A stretch of DNA of 64,000 bases, taken from contig NC_060249.1 in NCBI RefSeq assembly GCF_921293095.1, forward strand, positions 81,169,907-81,233,906. The letters run 5' to 3'. Shown here in pieces: positions 54,801-64,000 of the stretch. The first letter of the stretch is position 1. Each line of letters starts with the position of its first letter. The stretch is from Ischnura elegans (taxonomy: Eukaryota > Arthropoda > Insecta > Odonata > Coenagrionidae). The notes under the pieces are model-generated. The model saw only the letters and a program-made list of their open reading frames with translations. It made no database searches and was not told where the DNA came from. The position numbers and the translations under genes are program-made.

Positions 54801-55047
54801 GTTGAACGTTTGGTGCTGGAAATCGATTCTATCAATGAGGCTCTTGGATGGAACGTTTGTGCTGGAGGTGTAACAGGAAGCAAAGAGGGAGGAACAGAAG
54901 AGCAAGGAATTGGCAATGTGGGATTGGATAGGCTTCGAAGTGCTGCTTTGGTACCACATGTCATCACTGCTGCTCCAAATTTATCTCTTCTTATTCCATT
55001 TCTGGAGGCTACTCCTAATCAAAAGTACCTTGTGGCTCGTATCAGAA
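33813..55047 (+). CDS. TMEM209: TMEM209, exons 1-8 (3' end beyond window)
   Basis: Coding exons: 33813-33817 (ATGAG), 34079-34216, 36208-36383, 46251-46436, 46838-47119, 47448-47630, 48776-48993 and 54783-55047. All have GT/AG borders and consistent phases, giving 484 codons so far (human protein 561). Two membrane segments lie near residues 31-47 and 60-78 and match human TMEM209 (CPAYSLGLYYGEIALAVILM). Then comes LTPHQRRLMGISKLG, a long Ser/Pro-rich linker (about 110-340) and the conserved C-terminal domain (NLERWTMNLRVWLSQTVVER, LLIPFLEATPNQKYLVARIR). TMEM209 is a nuclear-envelope protein reported to bind the nucleoporin Nup205. The next exon would begin with two bases completing the codon opened by the final A; none was found to 64000, so the intron exceeds 8.9 kb. 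The introns are large and full of transposons. Confidence 0.93.
35326..36103. repeat. Foldback inverted repeat in TMEM209 intron 2
   Basis: Arms of about 230 bp (about 35326-35559 and 35874-36103) are near-perfect inverted copies around a loop of about 314 bp. They share ATATGGGTCAATCCATATG at the outer ends and GACTGCATC/GATGCAGTC at the inner ends. It lies 104 bp before the exon 3 acceptor. The 244-codon plus frame through here is the right arm run into exon 3 and the hAT end, not a gene. Confidence 0.8.
37753..37984. mobile_element. PIF/Harbinger-like MITE
   Basis: 232 bp with 32-bp inverted ends differing at one base (beginning AGGCCGTTTTACACGG and ending CCGTGTGAAACGGCCT). It is flanked by TTA on both sides (37750-37752 and 37985-37987), the target duplication of PIF/Harbinger elements. 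Near-identical ends suggest a fairly recent insertion, inside the older hAT. Confidence 0.8.
38976..39385 (+). pseudogene. CGGBP1-like zinc-finger protein remnant of the hAT
   Basis: Two overlapping plus-strand frames together resemble CGGBP1: PKASDTIHTRASEFSSGFYV at the start, a BED-like finger with C..C..FKHISSDTHIRAK, then TEAFIKALYKVEKLDNPKIL. A third stretch, DLPFADRIHQAYI, matches the CGGBP1 C-terminus (the IPKSDQLRRAYLP region). At least two frame changes separate the parts, so it is dead. CGGBP1 is thought to derive from a hAT element, which fits its position between hAT ends. In hAT biology this would be a DNA-binding accessory or a split part of the transposase. Confidence 0.6.
40386..42044 (+). 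mobile_element. RTE-type (BovB-like) LINE, 5'-truncated
   Basis: The reverse transcriptase is read on the plus strand: INKASGIDDIPAELIK, RTISLTTHASKMLTKIIYRR, EDQFGFRKNKGTREA and FVAFVDLEKAFDNVDW up to 41157. A second frame from 41214 has MLRFADDIAVIAE with the catalytic ADD, VDEFCYLGSKITSDGRSKKE and LLYGSEAWTM, and ends GRPRTKYMEQVKRDV..DRRTEWRAASNQS at 42005. The frame changes once, between 41100 and 41215. The 3' end runs into GATGATTATAATGATGATGATG, the microsatellite-like tail usual for RTE elements. The endonuclease domain is missing by 5' truncation. It is inserted inside the hAT. Confidence 0.85.
44152..44201. repeat. Perfect AT-rich hairpin
   Basis: Two 22-bp arms (44152-44173 and 44180-44201) are exact inverted copies around a six-base loop TCAATT. 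It sits between the hAT and the next TIR element in TMEM209 intron 3. Confidence 0.85.
44310..46120. mobile_element. Unclassified TIR transposon with GCTCC subterminal motifs
   Basis: Inverted ends start GGGCGTAGTCC on both sides and continue imperfectly as GTACAAGCTCCCAGTGCTCC on the left and GTACACGCTCCCAATGCTCC on the right. Flanks are TTT on both sides, possibly a 3-bp duplication. Length is 1.8 kb with no recognisable transposase. An AGGCC-ended MITE is nested at 45331-45577. GGG-starting ends with a 3-bp duplication occur in PIF/Harbinger and Zator, but I cannot choose. Confidence 0.65.
45331..45577. mobile_element. PIF/Harbinger-like MITE, diverged
   Basis: The left end AGGCCTTTTTACACGGTACA is close to that of the MITE at 37753 and is preceded by TTA (45328-45330). 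The right end is decayed (CGTGTGTAGTTTAAACAGGC), so the right boundary is approximate. The interior is rich in GAATG/CATTC palindromic words. It is nested in the 44310-46120 element. Confidence 0.55.
47729..48033. mobile_element. piggyBac-type MITE
   Basis: Flanked by TTAA at 47725-47728 and 48034-48037, with inverted ends CCCATTTGCATC and GATGCCAATGGG. The 305 bp hold no coding capacity. It lies in TMEM209 intron 6 and is a different family from the one at 17656. Confidence 0.8.
51630..53447 (-). mobile_element. Nested pogo-type element with CENP-B-like HTH remnant
   Basis: Inverted ends CCGTATATCTCCGAATATAG and its complement, followed by runs of C on the left and G on the right, are flanked by TA at 51628-51629 and 53448-53449. 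The minus strand keeps part of a pogo/CENP-B-type transposase at 52296-52520. The same ends, in decayed form, define the 162-bp MITE at 60606. Confidence 0.8.
52296..52520 (-). pseudogene. pogo-type transposase remnant, N-terminal DNA-binding region
   Basis: The minus strand reads RSFDANLKIAVAEYAVNHSI, the start of the first HTH, and then in another frame SFRGSRCGRF followed by KELDENIVEFVRKCRAEALC and VTYAMIREEAL. This is the CENP-B-type HTH pattern (LEE.v..wv...R..g..Vs..mI...Al.ia) found in pogo/Tigger transposases. The DDE catalytic domain is not readable. Frame changes and loss of the rest make it a fossil. Confidence 0.7.
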
Positions 55048-55347
55048 GTAAGTTTTTATAGTTTATCATGCATGTTTTAAAATTAAGGAAATTAAAACTT
55101 TGAGTGCCGGCTGCTAATTTTAAACCCTACTGAAAAATCCAGCCTTTTTTACAAAATTCGTAGGTACATTTTCAAAAACAATAGCATCAAAAATATGTTT
55201 ATATCGATGTGTATTTCAGTAAAAATGGGCTTTTCTCTTCTTTATGAATGAGTTGAATAACATTTATTGCTAATTTAAAAAAATATAATTTAACAATGAA
55301 AACCTACTGATTTTGAAAAATAAAAAAGTTGCAACATATGATGTACC

Positions 55348-55610
55348 TGACAATGAATATTATTTTCGATAACCAGTGGACGAAATCTTCGTGCCACTAT
55401 GAAAGCTTCGACAGTTAGTCCGGAGAAAAAACAGGATCAACTATCTACTTCAAGTTTTATTCTTCAACCTTTTTTTTAAAGAGTCACAACAAAGTAACCA
55501 CAAAACAAACCCTTGGCTACAAAAAAGTACATAGATACTTTTTTCTGTTGATAAAAAAAATGGCATTGTCCGCGAATATACAAAATATACATTTCATGGA
55601 AATCTTAACA
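55348..55610 (-). repeat. Copia 3' LTR
   Basis: 263 bp with TG..CA ends, apparently identical to the copy at 59796-60058. A purine-rich tract (GAGGGGGAG on the minus strand) lies just inside it at 55611-55619, as expected for plus-strand priming. Confidence 0.9.
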
Positions 55611-55721
55611 CTCCCCCTCGGACAATACCTGTTTTTGAAAATGCAATAATCATTTCACCTTCAATCTCTGAATGAGTACCAAACAACACAAGACATTATA
55701 ATTATAAAATATTCAAACATC

Positions 55722-58319
55722 TTAAATTCTATTGTACAGATCCTTAAGTCCTATCATCTTTGATAGCACTTTGATTCTTGTCCCTGGCAGTCTTTTAGTA
55801 AATATATCCGCAGTATTCTTGTCTGATGGTACATATATAAAATACACCATTTTTTCTTTGACTTGTTCCATGATGAAATGGTATTTAACAAAGAAATGTT
55901 TGTTTCCTTCAGTTATAACATCATTTTTGGCAATGGCAATGGAACTCTCATTATCACAATATATAACACAAGGTTTAGGCATTAAACATCCTTGATTAAT
56001 TTCTATTAACAACTCTGATAACCATACTATTTCAGTTACACACTCATACAATGCAATAAACTCTGCATGAGTTGATGAGGTTGCCATGCATTTTTGCTTC
56101 CTTGCTCGCCAGATAAATGGAGCCCCTGCTAAAGAAATATGATATCCTGTAATGGACTTACAATAACCTTTACTGCCTGCCCAGTCTGCATCAGAGTATG
56201 CATTAATTTTACTTTGACATTTTTGATAACATAAAGCATAACCTCTAGTCTTAGACAAAAATCTAAACATATGCTTGACATTTTTCCAATCAGTTTGACA
56301 TGGCTCCTCCATATACTGACTTAAAATACACACAGCATAGGAAATGTCTGGTCTTGTATTTCCAGACAAATGCAACAAACAGCCTATTGCTTTTCGATAC
56401 AAATAATTGCTTATTTGGTTTTCGACATCTCTCTCTTGAAAATCTACTGGTAAAGGAGTATTCACCCCATGACAATCTTGCATCTCGAATTCTTCCAACA
56501 TATATTTTATATAATTCTCCTGATCAATATATACCACACTTCTTTCAGGTCTCTGTATTCTGATGGACAAAATATTATGGGCTGAACCAAGATCCTTGAC
56601 TCCTACATGCTTACCTAGATAACTCTTAAACTGTGATATCTTGTCCTTCGTTCCGACAAGCAACATATCATCAACATAAACCCCTACTTTAAGGTCAGAC
56701 ATGCTAAAAATACATGGATCACTTAAACACTGTTTTAATCCATACACAGACAAAATTGAGCTTAGATGCAAATACCAATTTCTACCTGATTGCTTTAAAC
56801 CTCTCTCTAAATACTCTTGTTTAACTTACATACATAAAACTTTCTATCAACTGTTATATTCTCTCCGAGATATTTTGGTATCTCCATGTACACATCCTCT
56901 TCTAATTTACTGTTTAAATATGCCCCTACAATATCCAACTGATCCATTTCTAAATCTGTCTCAACAGCAATAGCTATAAGAAGCCTCAGACTTTTCTTTT
57001 TGAATAACAGGACTAAATGTGTCATGGTAATCAACTCCATGAATTTGACCATATCCCTGAGCAACTAACCTTGCCTTGAACTTTATAATTTCCCCTTTAT
57101 CATTACGTTTCAAAGCAAACACCCATTTTGAACCTACAATATTTAATCCCTCTGGTCTTGGCACTATTTCCCATGTTCCTTGGTCTGACAAAACTTTTAC
57201 TTCTTCTTGCATTGCCTGTTTCCAAAACTCAGAATCTTTACTATTTAAAGCCTCTGTTACTGTCCCTGGAATGGAAGTACACTCAATACTTGCATGAGCA
57301 TAGTTGCAGCTTTGACAAGATGTTGGCTTCCTAACACGCTTTGACCTCCTTGGAATGGACTGGCTTGGTACCTCACCTGCGACCTCACCAGGGTCAAGGT
57401 TTGTCACTGGTACCTCTAAATTAGTAACTGTGGGGTAGACCACCAAGACAGGCTGTTCGACGTCATCCTCCAAAACTGCAACACGAGGCGCTGCCTCCTC
57501 TGGTATCTCAGGCACTGCTCCCCCTGAAACTGAATCTGGGACCACTGGAGTCAGACCTGGGATCACCACCGGGTGTGATGAAATTTGGTTTGATTTAGTC
57601 TCCTCAGCTTTTCCATCGCCTGTGAAAACATAGCCTTGTTCCACAATGTCTTCTCCTGGATCAGGTTCGCCATCGCTGTCTAGATCGGGAATCTTGATAT
57701 CATCTCGGCTCGTCTTAAAAGGAAATTTTGATTCGTTGAACCTGACATCTCTGCTGATTATTACTTTCTTCTTTTTCAGACTCCAAAGTCGATATCCTTT
57801 GATGCCCTCTTCATATCCTAACATGATGCTTTCTTCTCCTCTGGGACTCAATTTTCCATCTCTTGTCTCTCTTGGCTGCCATGCCCATGCCTGGCATCCA
57901 AAAACTCTTAGATAGTTATAATCTATCTCTTTTAGTTCCCGTCCTTTCCACAAACTCATTGGAATATTGCTATTTCGTGCAGAAGTAGGAGACAAATTTC
58001 TGAGATGTACAGCAGTCATGAGAGCTTCTCCCCAAAATCTTTTATGAAGACCAGATTTTATCAGTAAACATCTCGTTGTATTCAGAATAGTTTCGTTGTA
58101 CCTCTCAGATAGCCCATTTTGCTGTGGAGTATATGCCACTGAGAAACGATGTAAGATTCCACATTCTTCCAGGTGTACTGAGAATTTTTTATCTGTGTAT
58201 TCTCCACCATTGTCACTCTGGAATTCCTTAATTTTCCTATCGTGCAGGCACTCCACTCTACGTTGAAATTTCTTGAAATTTTCAAATACTTCTAACTTCT
58301 TTTTCAATAAGTAGACCAT
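55722..58319 (-). pseudogene. Copia pol fossil: integrase, RT and RNase H
   Basis: The integrase region shows FQSDNGGEYTDKKF and AYTPQQNGLSERYN, then VFGCQAWAWQPRETRDGKLS. The RT region shows WEIVPRPEGLNIVGSKWVFA, ARLVAQGYGQIHGVDYHDTF and the catalytic YVDDMLLVG. RNase H motifs follow: SDADWAGSKGYCKSITGY, KCMATSSTHAEFIALYECV and CDNESSIAIAKND. These are standard Copia signatures in the standard order. The region is broken in a few places and is treated as a fossil. Confidence 0.88.
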
Positions 58320-58401
58320 AGAATACCTTGTAAAATCATCAATAAATGTGACAAAGTACTTAGCTCCATTGAAAGTCTTGGGTGTAAATGGACTGACAAA
58401 A

Positions 58402-58527
58402 AATATTTGTTTCGGTAACCAGTGGACGAAATCTTCGTGCCACTATGAAAGCTTCGACAGTTAGTCCGGAGAAAAAACAGGATCAACTATCTACTTCAAG
58501 TTTTATTCTTCAACCATTTTTAAAGAG
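58402..58527 (-). repeat. LTR-derived segment inside the Copia body
   Basis: About 126 bp here match the interior of the element's own LTR (from ACCAGTGGACGAAATCTTCG to TTCTTCAACC and the following AAAGAG), in the same orientation as the terminal copies. An internal LTR-like repeat of this kind can arise by template switching during reverse transcription or by recombination. Confidence 0.85.
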
Positions 58528-59722
58528 ACTCCAATTTTATGGTGCCAATTCCTTTGACTTCCAAAGCATATCCATCACCCACAACAACTTGACCAGTTAT
58601 GGGACAAAGATTTATGAATAAATCTTTTCTATTGGTCATGTGGTCTGATGCTCCACCGTCCAGTATCCATAATCCCCCACCTCCTATACTTTTCTCTTGG
58701 TGAGTACACAATGCTTTATATCCTCTTTTGATGACAGAAGCTCGCCCCTTCTTCACAGATTCAAAATTCTGATTCTTCTCAATAGCATTTTGTTTCTTAT
58801 CGGGGCACTGGAAAGATAGATGTCCCTCTGTTCCACATACATAACAGATGGGAGGATGGCTTTTTCTTCCACCTTTACCTTTGTTCTTTCCTTTCCCTTT
58901 AAATCTATTCACTCCATGCTCAGAAAACTCTGATTCCTTTGTGACCTTGTAAACTTGATGTGCATCGCTATTATCTTCAGATTTGAGCTCTTTCTTTTCT
59001 CTTGACATGCATAGCATCTTCTGCTCTTCCACAAGCATGTCACCCAATACTTCTCTTGAGACTAATTTCCCTTTCCGATAACTCTGGACAAAAAACTTCC
59101 AATCAGATGGAAGGCCGTTTAGATATACATTAGCTAGCATATCATCATCAATTTCCATACCACATTTCTTGATTTTCCTGCGATAATCGTTTATTATGGC
59201 AACATATTGATGAATACTCATCTCCTTAGTCTTTTGTGTGTTCCACATAGCTCGATTGAAGCTGCATAGCTCAGAGCGGCCGTAACTCGTGCACATGGTC
59301 TCCAACGCTTCCCACGCTGCCTTAGCATTATCGCAGGCGTCCACATGCTCCAGAAAAGTCTTCTGAACGTTACAATAGATGAGTCCCAGACATGTGTTGT
59401 CCAGCCTTTTCCTCCGTTTCACCTCATAATCCGGCGGATCTGCCGCGACTAACACACCGTTCTCTTCTATCGTCCACTCTTCAAAACCTTTGATAGCTTC
59501 AATGCATTGAGCTTTTAAGAATAACCCCTTCATTCCTAGTGTCCACTCGTAATAGTTCGGCCCTTCAAGTTTATCAGCCACAGGTAACTGCCCCTGGGCT
59601 GACTCGCTATCCATCATTTGATTTTGCCGCCGTCCGGACATCGTTCCTCTTTTTTTCTTTTTACGAGTTCGACGAGTTATTCCAAGCCAGACTCTGGTTG
59701 ATTTGTACTCGAAGTTTATCAC
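58520..59722 (-). pseudogene. Copia gag-protease fossil
   Basis: A minus-strand frame with the likely gag start at 59641 (MSGRRQNQMMDSES). It carries the Copia gag region (KLEGPNYYEWTLGMKGLFLK, AKAAWEALETMC, YVAIINDYRRKI), a CX2CX4HX4C zinc knuckle (CYVCGTEGHLSFQC) and a protease-like LDGGASDHMT. It belongs to the element bounded by the LTRs at 55348 and 59796. Confidence 0.88.
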
Positions 59723-59780
59723 CGTTTGCTCAAACGATAGTCTTCTTCACCAACACGTTTAATTCTCCGCACTTATGCCT

Positions 59781-59795
59781 GCTGGGCCCATAACC
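59781..59795 (-). other. Copia primer-binding site for half tRNA-iMet
   Basis: Directly inside the 5' LTR, the minus strand reads GGTTATGGGCCCAGC. This is the complement of the anticodon stem-loop part of eukaryotic initiator tRNA-Met (GCTGGGCCCATAACC as DNA) rather than of a tRNA 3' end. Priming by a cleaved initiator-tRNA 5' half is established for Drosophila copia, so the same mechanism is inferred. Confidence 0.85.
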
Positions 59796-60058
59796 TGACA
59801 ATGAATATTATTTTCGATAACCAGTGGACGAAATCTTCGTGCCACTATGAAAGCTTCGACAGTTAGTCCGGAGAAAAAACAGGATCAACTATCTACTTCA
59901 AGTTTTATTCTTCAACCTTTTTTTTAAAGAGTCACAACAAAGTAACCACAAAACAAACCCTTGGCTACAAAAAAGTACATAGATACTTTTTTCTGTTGAT
60001 AAAAAAAATGGCATTGTCCGCGAATATACAAAATATACATTTCATGGAAATCTTAACA
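59796..60058 (-). repeat. Copia 5' LTR
   Basis: 263 bp with TG..CA ends, apparently identical to the copy at 55348-55610 and adjoining the primer-binding site at 59781-59795. Confidence 0.9.
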
Positions 60059-60458
60059 GTACCCCCATAACATGCATAATAATTTTTTATTACGCTCAAT
60101 GTAAACTATATAAAGCTTGGAAATCATAAAAAAATACATTGTTCCAAGCAAAGCATTATAAATCCTGGATGGCAAAAAGGGTCACTGCACCCTCAACGAA
60201 CGGTTCTTTCCGCAAAAGAATTTTCACACAAAGTGGCCTAAGATTAGGATGCCGGTAGCTACAGAGGACTTTTCGTCCTCAAGTAAACATAAAGTAAACT
60301 CTTTTTCCATCAAGCAGTAGATTTTTTAAAAAAGCAGAACCACTAAGTAGTAAACTGGAAAAGTACCTTGGGCGAAATATTACGCCTTCACGCATACAAA
60401 GCCAATTAAGTAGAAAGATGAAATATTACGTCCATGGCAATCTTCAGAAAGATTAGCA

Positions 60459-60476
60459 GGACGTAATATTACGTCC
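60459..60476. repeat. Palindrome and repeated ATATTACGTCCATGGCA word
   Basis: GGACGTAATATTACGTCC is a perfect 18-bp palindrome. The word ATATTACGTCCATGGCA occurs twice, at about 60424 and 60466, 42 bp apart, and a related ATATTACGCC lies at about 60378. No element could be assigned. Confidence 0.6.
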
Positions 60477-60605
60477 ATGGCACGCAATATGTTAAGTGAT
60501 AAAAATCAAAGTTTCAATCAGTTAAAGTTTTAAATTCTGACTCTACTTTCTACTTTAGTTCTATTAGTTTAAATCAATAGATAAATTAGATTTAAATTTT
60601 CATTG

Positions 60606-60767
60606 CCGTATTTTTCTTATATAGTCCCCCTCGAAATATAGTCCCCCTAATTTTGAGGCTTCAGTTTCGGGGAAATTTTAAGAATGAGTATGAATATATT
60701 CACCCCCTTTACTTTTACCATGGGCATTTTTGGAAAAAAAGGGGGGACTATATTCAGACATGTACGG
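60606..60767. mobile_element. MITE derived from the nested pogo-type family
   Basis: The 162-bp segment has left end CCGTATTTTTCTTATATAGT followed by CCCCC, and right end GGGGGGACTATATT..GTACGG followed by TA. Its subterminal words (AATATAGTCCCCC, AATTTTGAGG, and TTTTTGGAAAAAAAGGGGGG near the right end) match those of the 1818-bp element at 51630-53447. It is a deletion derivative of the same family. Confidence 0.75.
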
Positions 60768-62207
60768 TATATGTATCTCTGTACATTAGAATCGTAATTT
60801 AAGGTTTTTCTGAGGGAAAAAATTGAACACTAAATAAGGACCTGCCACTTTTAAGGTTTAAGAGTCTGTAATGATTGGAGCAGTGTTTTATGATTAAAAA
60901 TTGTAAATTAGGTCATAAATGGTGTGAAATGCGGCAAAAAAAATAGCTTAAATTTAAGAGTTCATCCCAAAGAAGGTTGGAAAACCATTCTGAGAAAACA
61001 GATGCATATAAGTGGGAAGTAAAATTAAACATAATAAGCAATTTGTAGATGATATTTTTGGAGAATTATAATATTACCTAATTAACTCCAATACTATTCC
61101 GTCTTGGACTAGACCGCTTTAAAGAGATCAATAATTATAAGTTATTGTAGACTGCTGTAAACATCAATAATTTCATTTTTGTGTGTTAGTCAGTTGCCTT
61201 TGTGCATTTTGTACAATTTTGTTCAGTAGAAGTAATGTGTAAGTGGCTTTGTATGGTATGGGTGAATGTGTTTGGAAAAATACTGAAAACTACTACATAT
61301 TTGCATGCCATCTTAACATGTTGTTTGTAGTGAAAGGGTTAATATTACATCACTCTGATAATAAGTAAGGTGAGGAGTCAATAGAAATCATTGAAGATGG
61401 TAATTTTGAATTAGTGATAATGTACTGTTATGAAAAATGCTATTTGTAAACTTTTCCTTGTACATATTTCAAAGGTAGGCAAACTTTTTGAATTGTTAAT
61501 TAAAAATAAGATTCTTTAATTTCCATAAAAGGATCTTACTTTATGTGCTTATTTGTGCATGAAGCATTGAAGCAAAGATTAACTTTGCATTGAAGTTGAA
61601 AGTGGCCATTTCAATCGATATTTATGTATGCCTCAACTAAACGGGAGTACTTTTGACTTTCTTTATAGTTTTTGGTCTAAAGTAAGGATGAGTCAGTTCT
61701 TAAATTTTTTCGGTTCTCGGTACCGGTCCGGTTCTCCCCAATCAGTTCTCAGTTCTCTATACGCGATTCCTAGGATGAACTCTTATTATCTGAATTAATG
61801 GCAAAATTAAATGAGCAACTACAAGAAATGAATGAAAATAATTTCACTGAAGATGTAAATTAGCAGGAAAACTCTGTAAAAAGATATTACGATCGTCTTC
61901 ATAATTTTATTTGCCGAGCAAAATATTTTAAATATCACGTTGTTAAATAATGCATGATCGAACAATATGTCACGTTACATCAGTCAGCCACTGGTTCTTT
62001 CTCCAGGTTTTGATTTTAAAAATTCAACATTTTTACCCTATCTGGGTTTAATCAACAGACTCCCGATTATCCGGCTGTGGTTTATATGTGTTGTGGCTTA
62101 TCCGTCGCGAGTTTTACCCTTTTTTGATGTTTTCCGCAATCTTTTAAAAATGACACAAAAGCACCACGATATTTGCATTTGTATGCTAGGCTACACTGGA
62201 CTTATTA
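60768..62207. other. TMEM209 intron, nothing firmly recognised
   Basis: AT-rich sequence with no exon. An alternation of GGTTCTC words near 61710-61760 (GGTTCTCGGTACCGGTCCGG) looks repeat-derived but could not be classed. Confidence 0.4.
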
Positions 62208-63499
62208 CAGTGGAACCTGTTTAGTACGTTTCTGAAGGGACCACAAAAAATGAACGTACTAACCAGGAAAACGTGCTAACGAGGAAAGTAAAAAATAGCA
62301 GTCGGGGTAATTGCAATCTGTGGAAAAGTCGTCATAATTACAATTACTATCGGTAGTTCTAGTAGGATCGCCTTCCTGAACTCTTTTCACCTTTAAAAAA
62401 AAGAAATTGGGCGCTACATTGAAAAACAATACCATGTGAATAAAAAATCACAATGTTTCATAGATTTCCCGAAGACAATTACATGAAAACGGCTTCTTTC
62501 TCCCGTGATTTATCCTATATATATATTTATAGAAAGAGAACAAGTATAGCTAAGTCATTTCTTTTTTTGTCACAGCATACTCGGAGAATATAACAACAAC
62601 CCTGAGTATGTCAACGGGTTGTTTTTAAACATAAAAATTGGACAAAATTATATTAACCTTAAATTACGGCAACAGCCGTACACATTCGCGCTTCAGGAAT
62701 AAAGCCATATCGATTGTTATAGCGATCGATATATCGAATAATAACACGCAAGATTATTAGATTACGAGGTAATTACAAGAAGATTTTATATTATGCAGTT
62801 GAAATTTACTTTTAAAACTTGTTTAATGTCGTCTGCTTTCGTGCCGAGATCAAGTATTTTTAAGCTAAGCTTCGCGTGGAGATCCAGAGCATTGTCTGCT
62901 CTCGCAGCAGTAGTCAAATACGCACGAATTACGTAGCATTGACGTCGTGCAGTACTGCTTTAGATAAAGTGGAAATTGGATAAGGCTCATTTCTTCATCA
63001 TGATAACTCGTGCAATAGCAACAATTGCCCACTCGTGAAATTTGTGCGCAGTGGGCACTCCAGAGGCAACAGAAGGTGAGGAGCTCGGGGTGGGGAAAAT
63101 CGGGGCTTCTCATTGGCTGCAGTTTTGCAAAGTCAGACATTCCTGATGAATAGCCATATTTTATAATTCATCGCGTCGTAAGAATTGAGAAATGCATTTG
63201 GATAAATCACGGTCGAAGTAAGATATGTGGAATGAATGCAAGAATTTTAATGGCTAGTAATATTAATTAAATCATGAATTCGGAGCTTTAGATACTGGAG
63301 AACAAATTGCGGGTTGCGTCACGGCTAGCAGTTGAGCGTACTAACCAGGAAAGCGCAATTTTTTCAAACGTACTAACCAAATACTTTTACCTGTATTTTG
63401 TTCCGATGGTACCGGGACCGAGAGAAATCGTCGTACTAAGGAGGAAAACGTACTAAGGAGGAACGTACTAAGGAGGAACGTACTAACCAAGTTCCACTG
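62208..63499. mobile_element. pogo/Tigger-type nonautonomous element
   Basis: Inverted ends CAGTGGAACCTGTTTAGTAC and the complement of CAGTGGAACTTGGTTAGTAC are flanked by TA at 62206-62207 and 63500-63501. The word ACGTACTAAGGAGGA is repeated in tandem near the right end, and AACGTACTAACCAGGA lies at the left. The 1292-bp body has no readable transposase. Confidence 0.8.
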
Positions 63500-63501
63500 T
63501 A

Positions 63502-64000
63502 TTTATAGTAGAATACCCTTCGTAAAATTGAATTACTTTTATTTACTTGCTGACAAGGGATGTTTCAAGTCTACTTGGGCATCTGCTCTAGCAGTGCTGA
63601 CGATGATCAGCAGCAGGAAAAAACTCCTGATTTATTCTGAAAGATTCTTTAATGTTTAACCAATCGTAAAGTAGGAATAATGTTATTAAAGATCTTTAAT
63701 TGCATATTTCATACTGAAAATTTGCAAATATCGCCATGGCCTAGCATGCGGTTGAATACGGCCCAAGGGAACCAGAGATTTCATTGCACTTGGGCATATT
63801 TACGCCTCAATGAGTCAAGGTCAAACATGAGAGAAAGGGAATAGTAGAATTGAAGGCACCGAGGGAAGTGGAAGTTGAGATAGCATGAGTCATAGTTGGA
63901 CACTCGCCGGTGTAGACAATTTTCCACAAGTCCTCGTTTCCTGTAACCGCTGCTGCGCTATGGCGTGATTGTGCGCCTGTTACCTTCACGGGAGTTCTGT
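63502..64000. other. Gene-free end of window
   Basis: No exon of TMEM209 or other feature was recognised in the last 0.5 kb. Confidence 0.4.

Larger units (their letters stand above)
55343..60063 (-). mobile_element. Copia-superfamily LTR retrotransposon with target duplication
   Basis: A Ty1/copia element on the minus strand between two 263-bp LTRs that look identical by eye (55348-55610 and 59796-60058, TG..CA ends). GTACC is duplicated on both sides (55343-55347 and 60059-60063). The domain order on the minus strand is gag with a zinc knuckle, protease, integrase, then reverse transcriptase and RNase H. Integrase before RT is diagnostic of Copia. It lies in a TMEM209 intron, opposite to the host gene. 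Matching LTRs mean a recent insertion. The coding region is broken in a few places and it is treated as a fossil; an extra LTR-derived segment lies inside the body. Confidence 0.92.

Noticed and set aside
57076-57915. Plus-strand frames of 68-89 codons
   Set aside because: Antisense shadows of the Copia pol region.
63430-63490. Short tandem ACGTACTAAGGAGGA units resembling a CRISPR-like array
   Set aside because: Units are directly adjacent without spacers and belong to the subterminal repeats of a pogo-type element.

Overview
The window looks like an AT-rich arthropod nuclear genome, most likely an insect. The genes have introns with GT/AG ends. The intron and intergenic space is filled with families common in arthropods: pogo/Tigger, piggyBac and PIF/Harbinger-like MITEs, hAT, mariner, RTE and Jockey-like LINEs, Penelope-like elements, and a Copia element primed by half of tRNA-iMet. 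The species cannot be named from the sequence. No tRNA, rRNA or CRISPR array was seen.

Four host genes are visible. (1) The first coding exon of a TLC-domain protein resembling TLCD5/TMEM136 is on the minus strand at 7272-7492; the rest of that gene is not seen and probably lies beyond position 1. (2) A complete checkpoint kinase Chk1 is on the plus strand. Its coding region runs from 8516 to 15709 in nine coding exons, 477 residues, all splice phases consistent, with ATR-type SQ sites in the regulatory tail. (3) A nine-exon axonemal coiled-coil protein of the DUF4200/CFAP100 type is on the minus strand (32804 down to 22352), at least 825 residues, N-terminus unresolved. (4) The first eight exons of TMEM209, a nuclear-envelope membrane protein, are on the plus strand (33813-55047); its 3' exons lie beyond the window. 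TLCD5 and Chk1 are divergent and share about 1 kb of promoter space holding an E2F-like site. CFAP100 and TMEM209 are also divergent, with a near X-box and a TATA box between them. Chk1 and CFAP100 converge.

Layout: 1-7271 is repeat-rich, with a pogo MITE, a MITE with a tandem duplication, two Penelope-type segments and a LINE end. 7272-15818 holds TLCD5 exon 1 and Chk1, with a deleted mariner in Chk1 intron 7. 15819-22250 is intergenic, with hAT and piggyBac MITEs and a LINE remnant. 22252-33000 is the CFAP100-like gene with elements in its introns. 33755-64000 is TMEM209. Its 9.9-kb third intron is almost wholly a 6.9-kb hAT (carrying a CGGBP1-like zinc-finger remnant, a Harbinger-like MITE and an RTE LINE) plus a second, unclassified TIR element. 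Its seventh intron holds one pogo element inside another. The last visible intron holds a Copia element with apparently identical LTRs and further pogo MITEs.

The most interesting signal is a set of hammerhead ribozyme motifs in three unrelated-looking Penelope-type loci. One lies beside a Penelope RT/GIY-YIG remnant. The other two lie in foldback insertions flanked by 12-13-bp direct repeats, where each arm carries the ribozyme core, so that transcripts of either strand would contain one. The insertion at 28081-28284 is a perfect, loop-free 172-bp palindrome.
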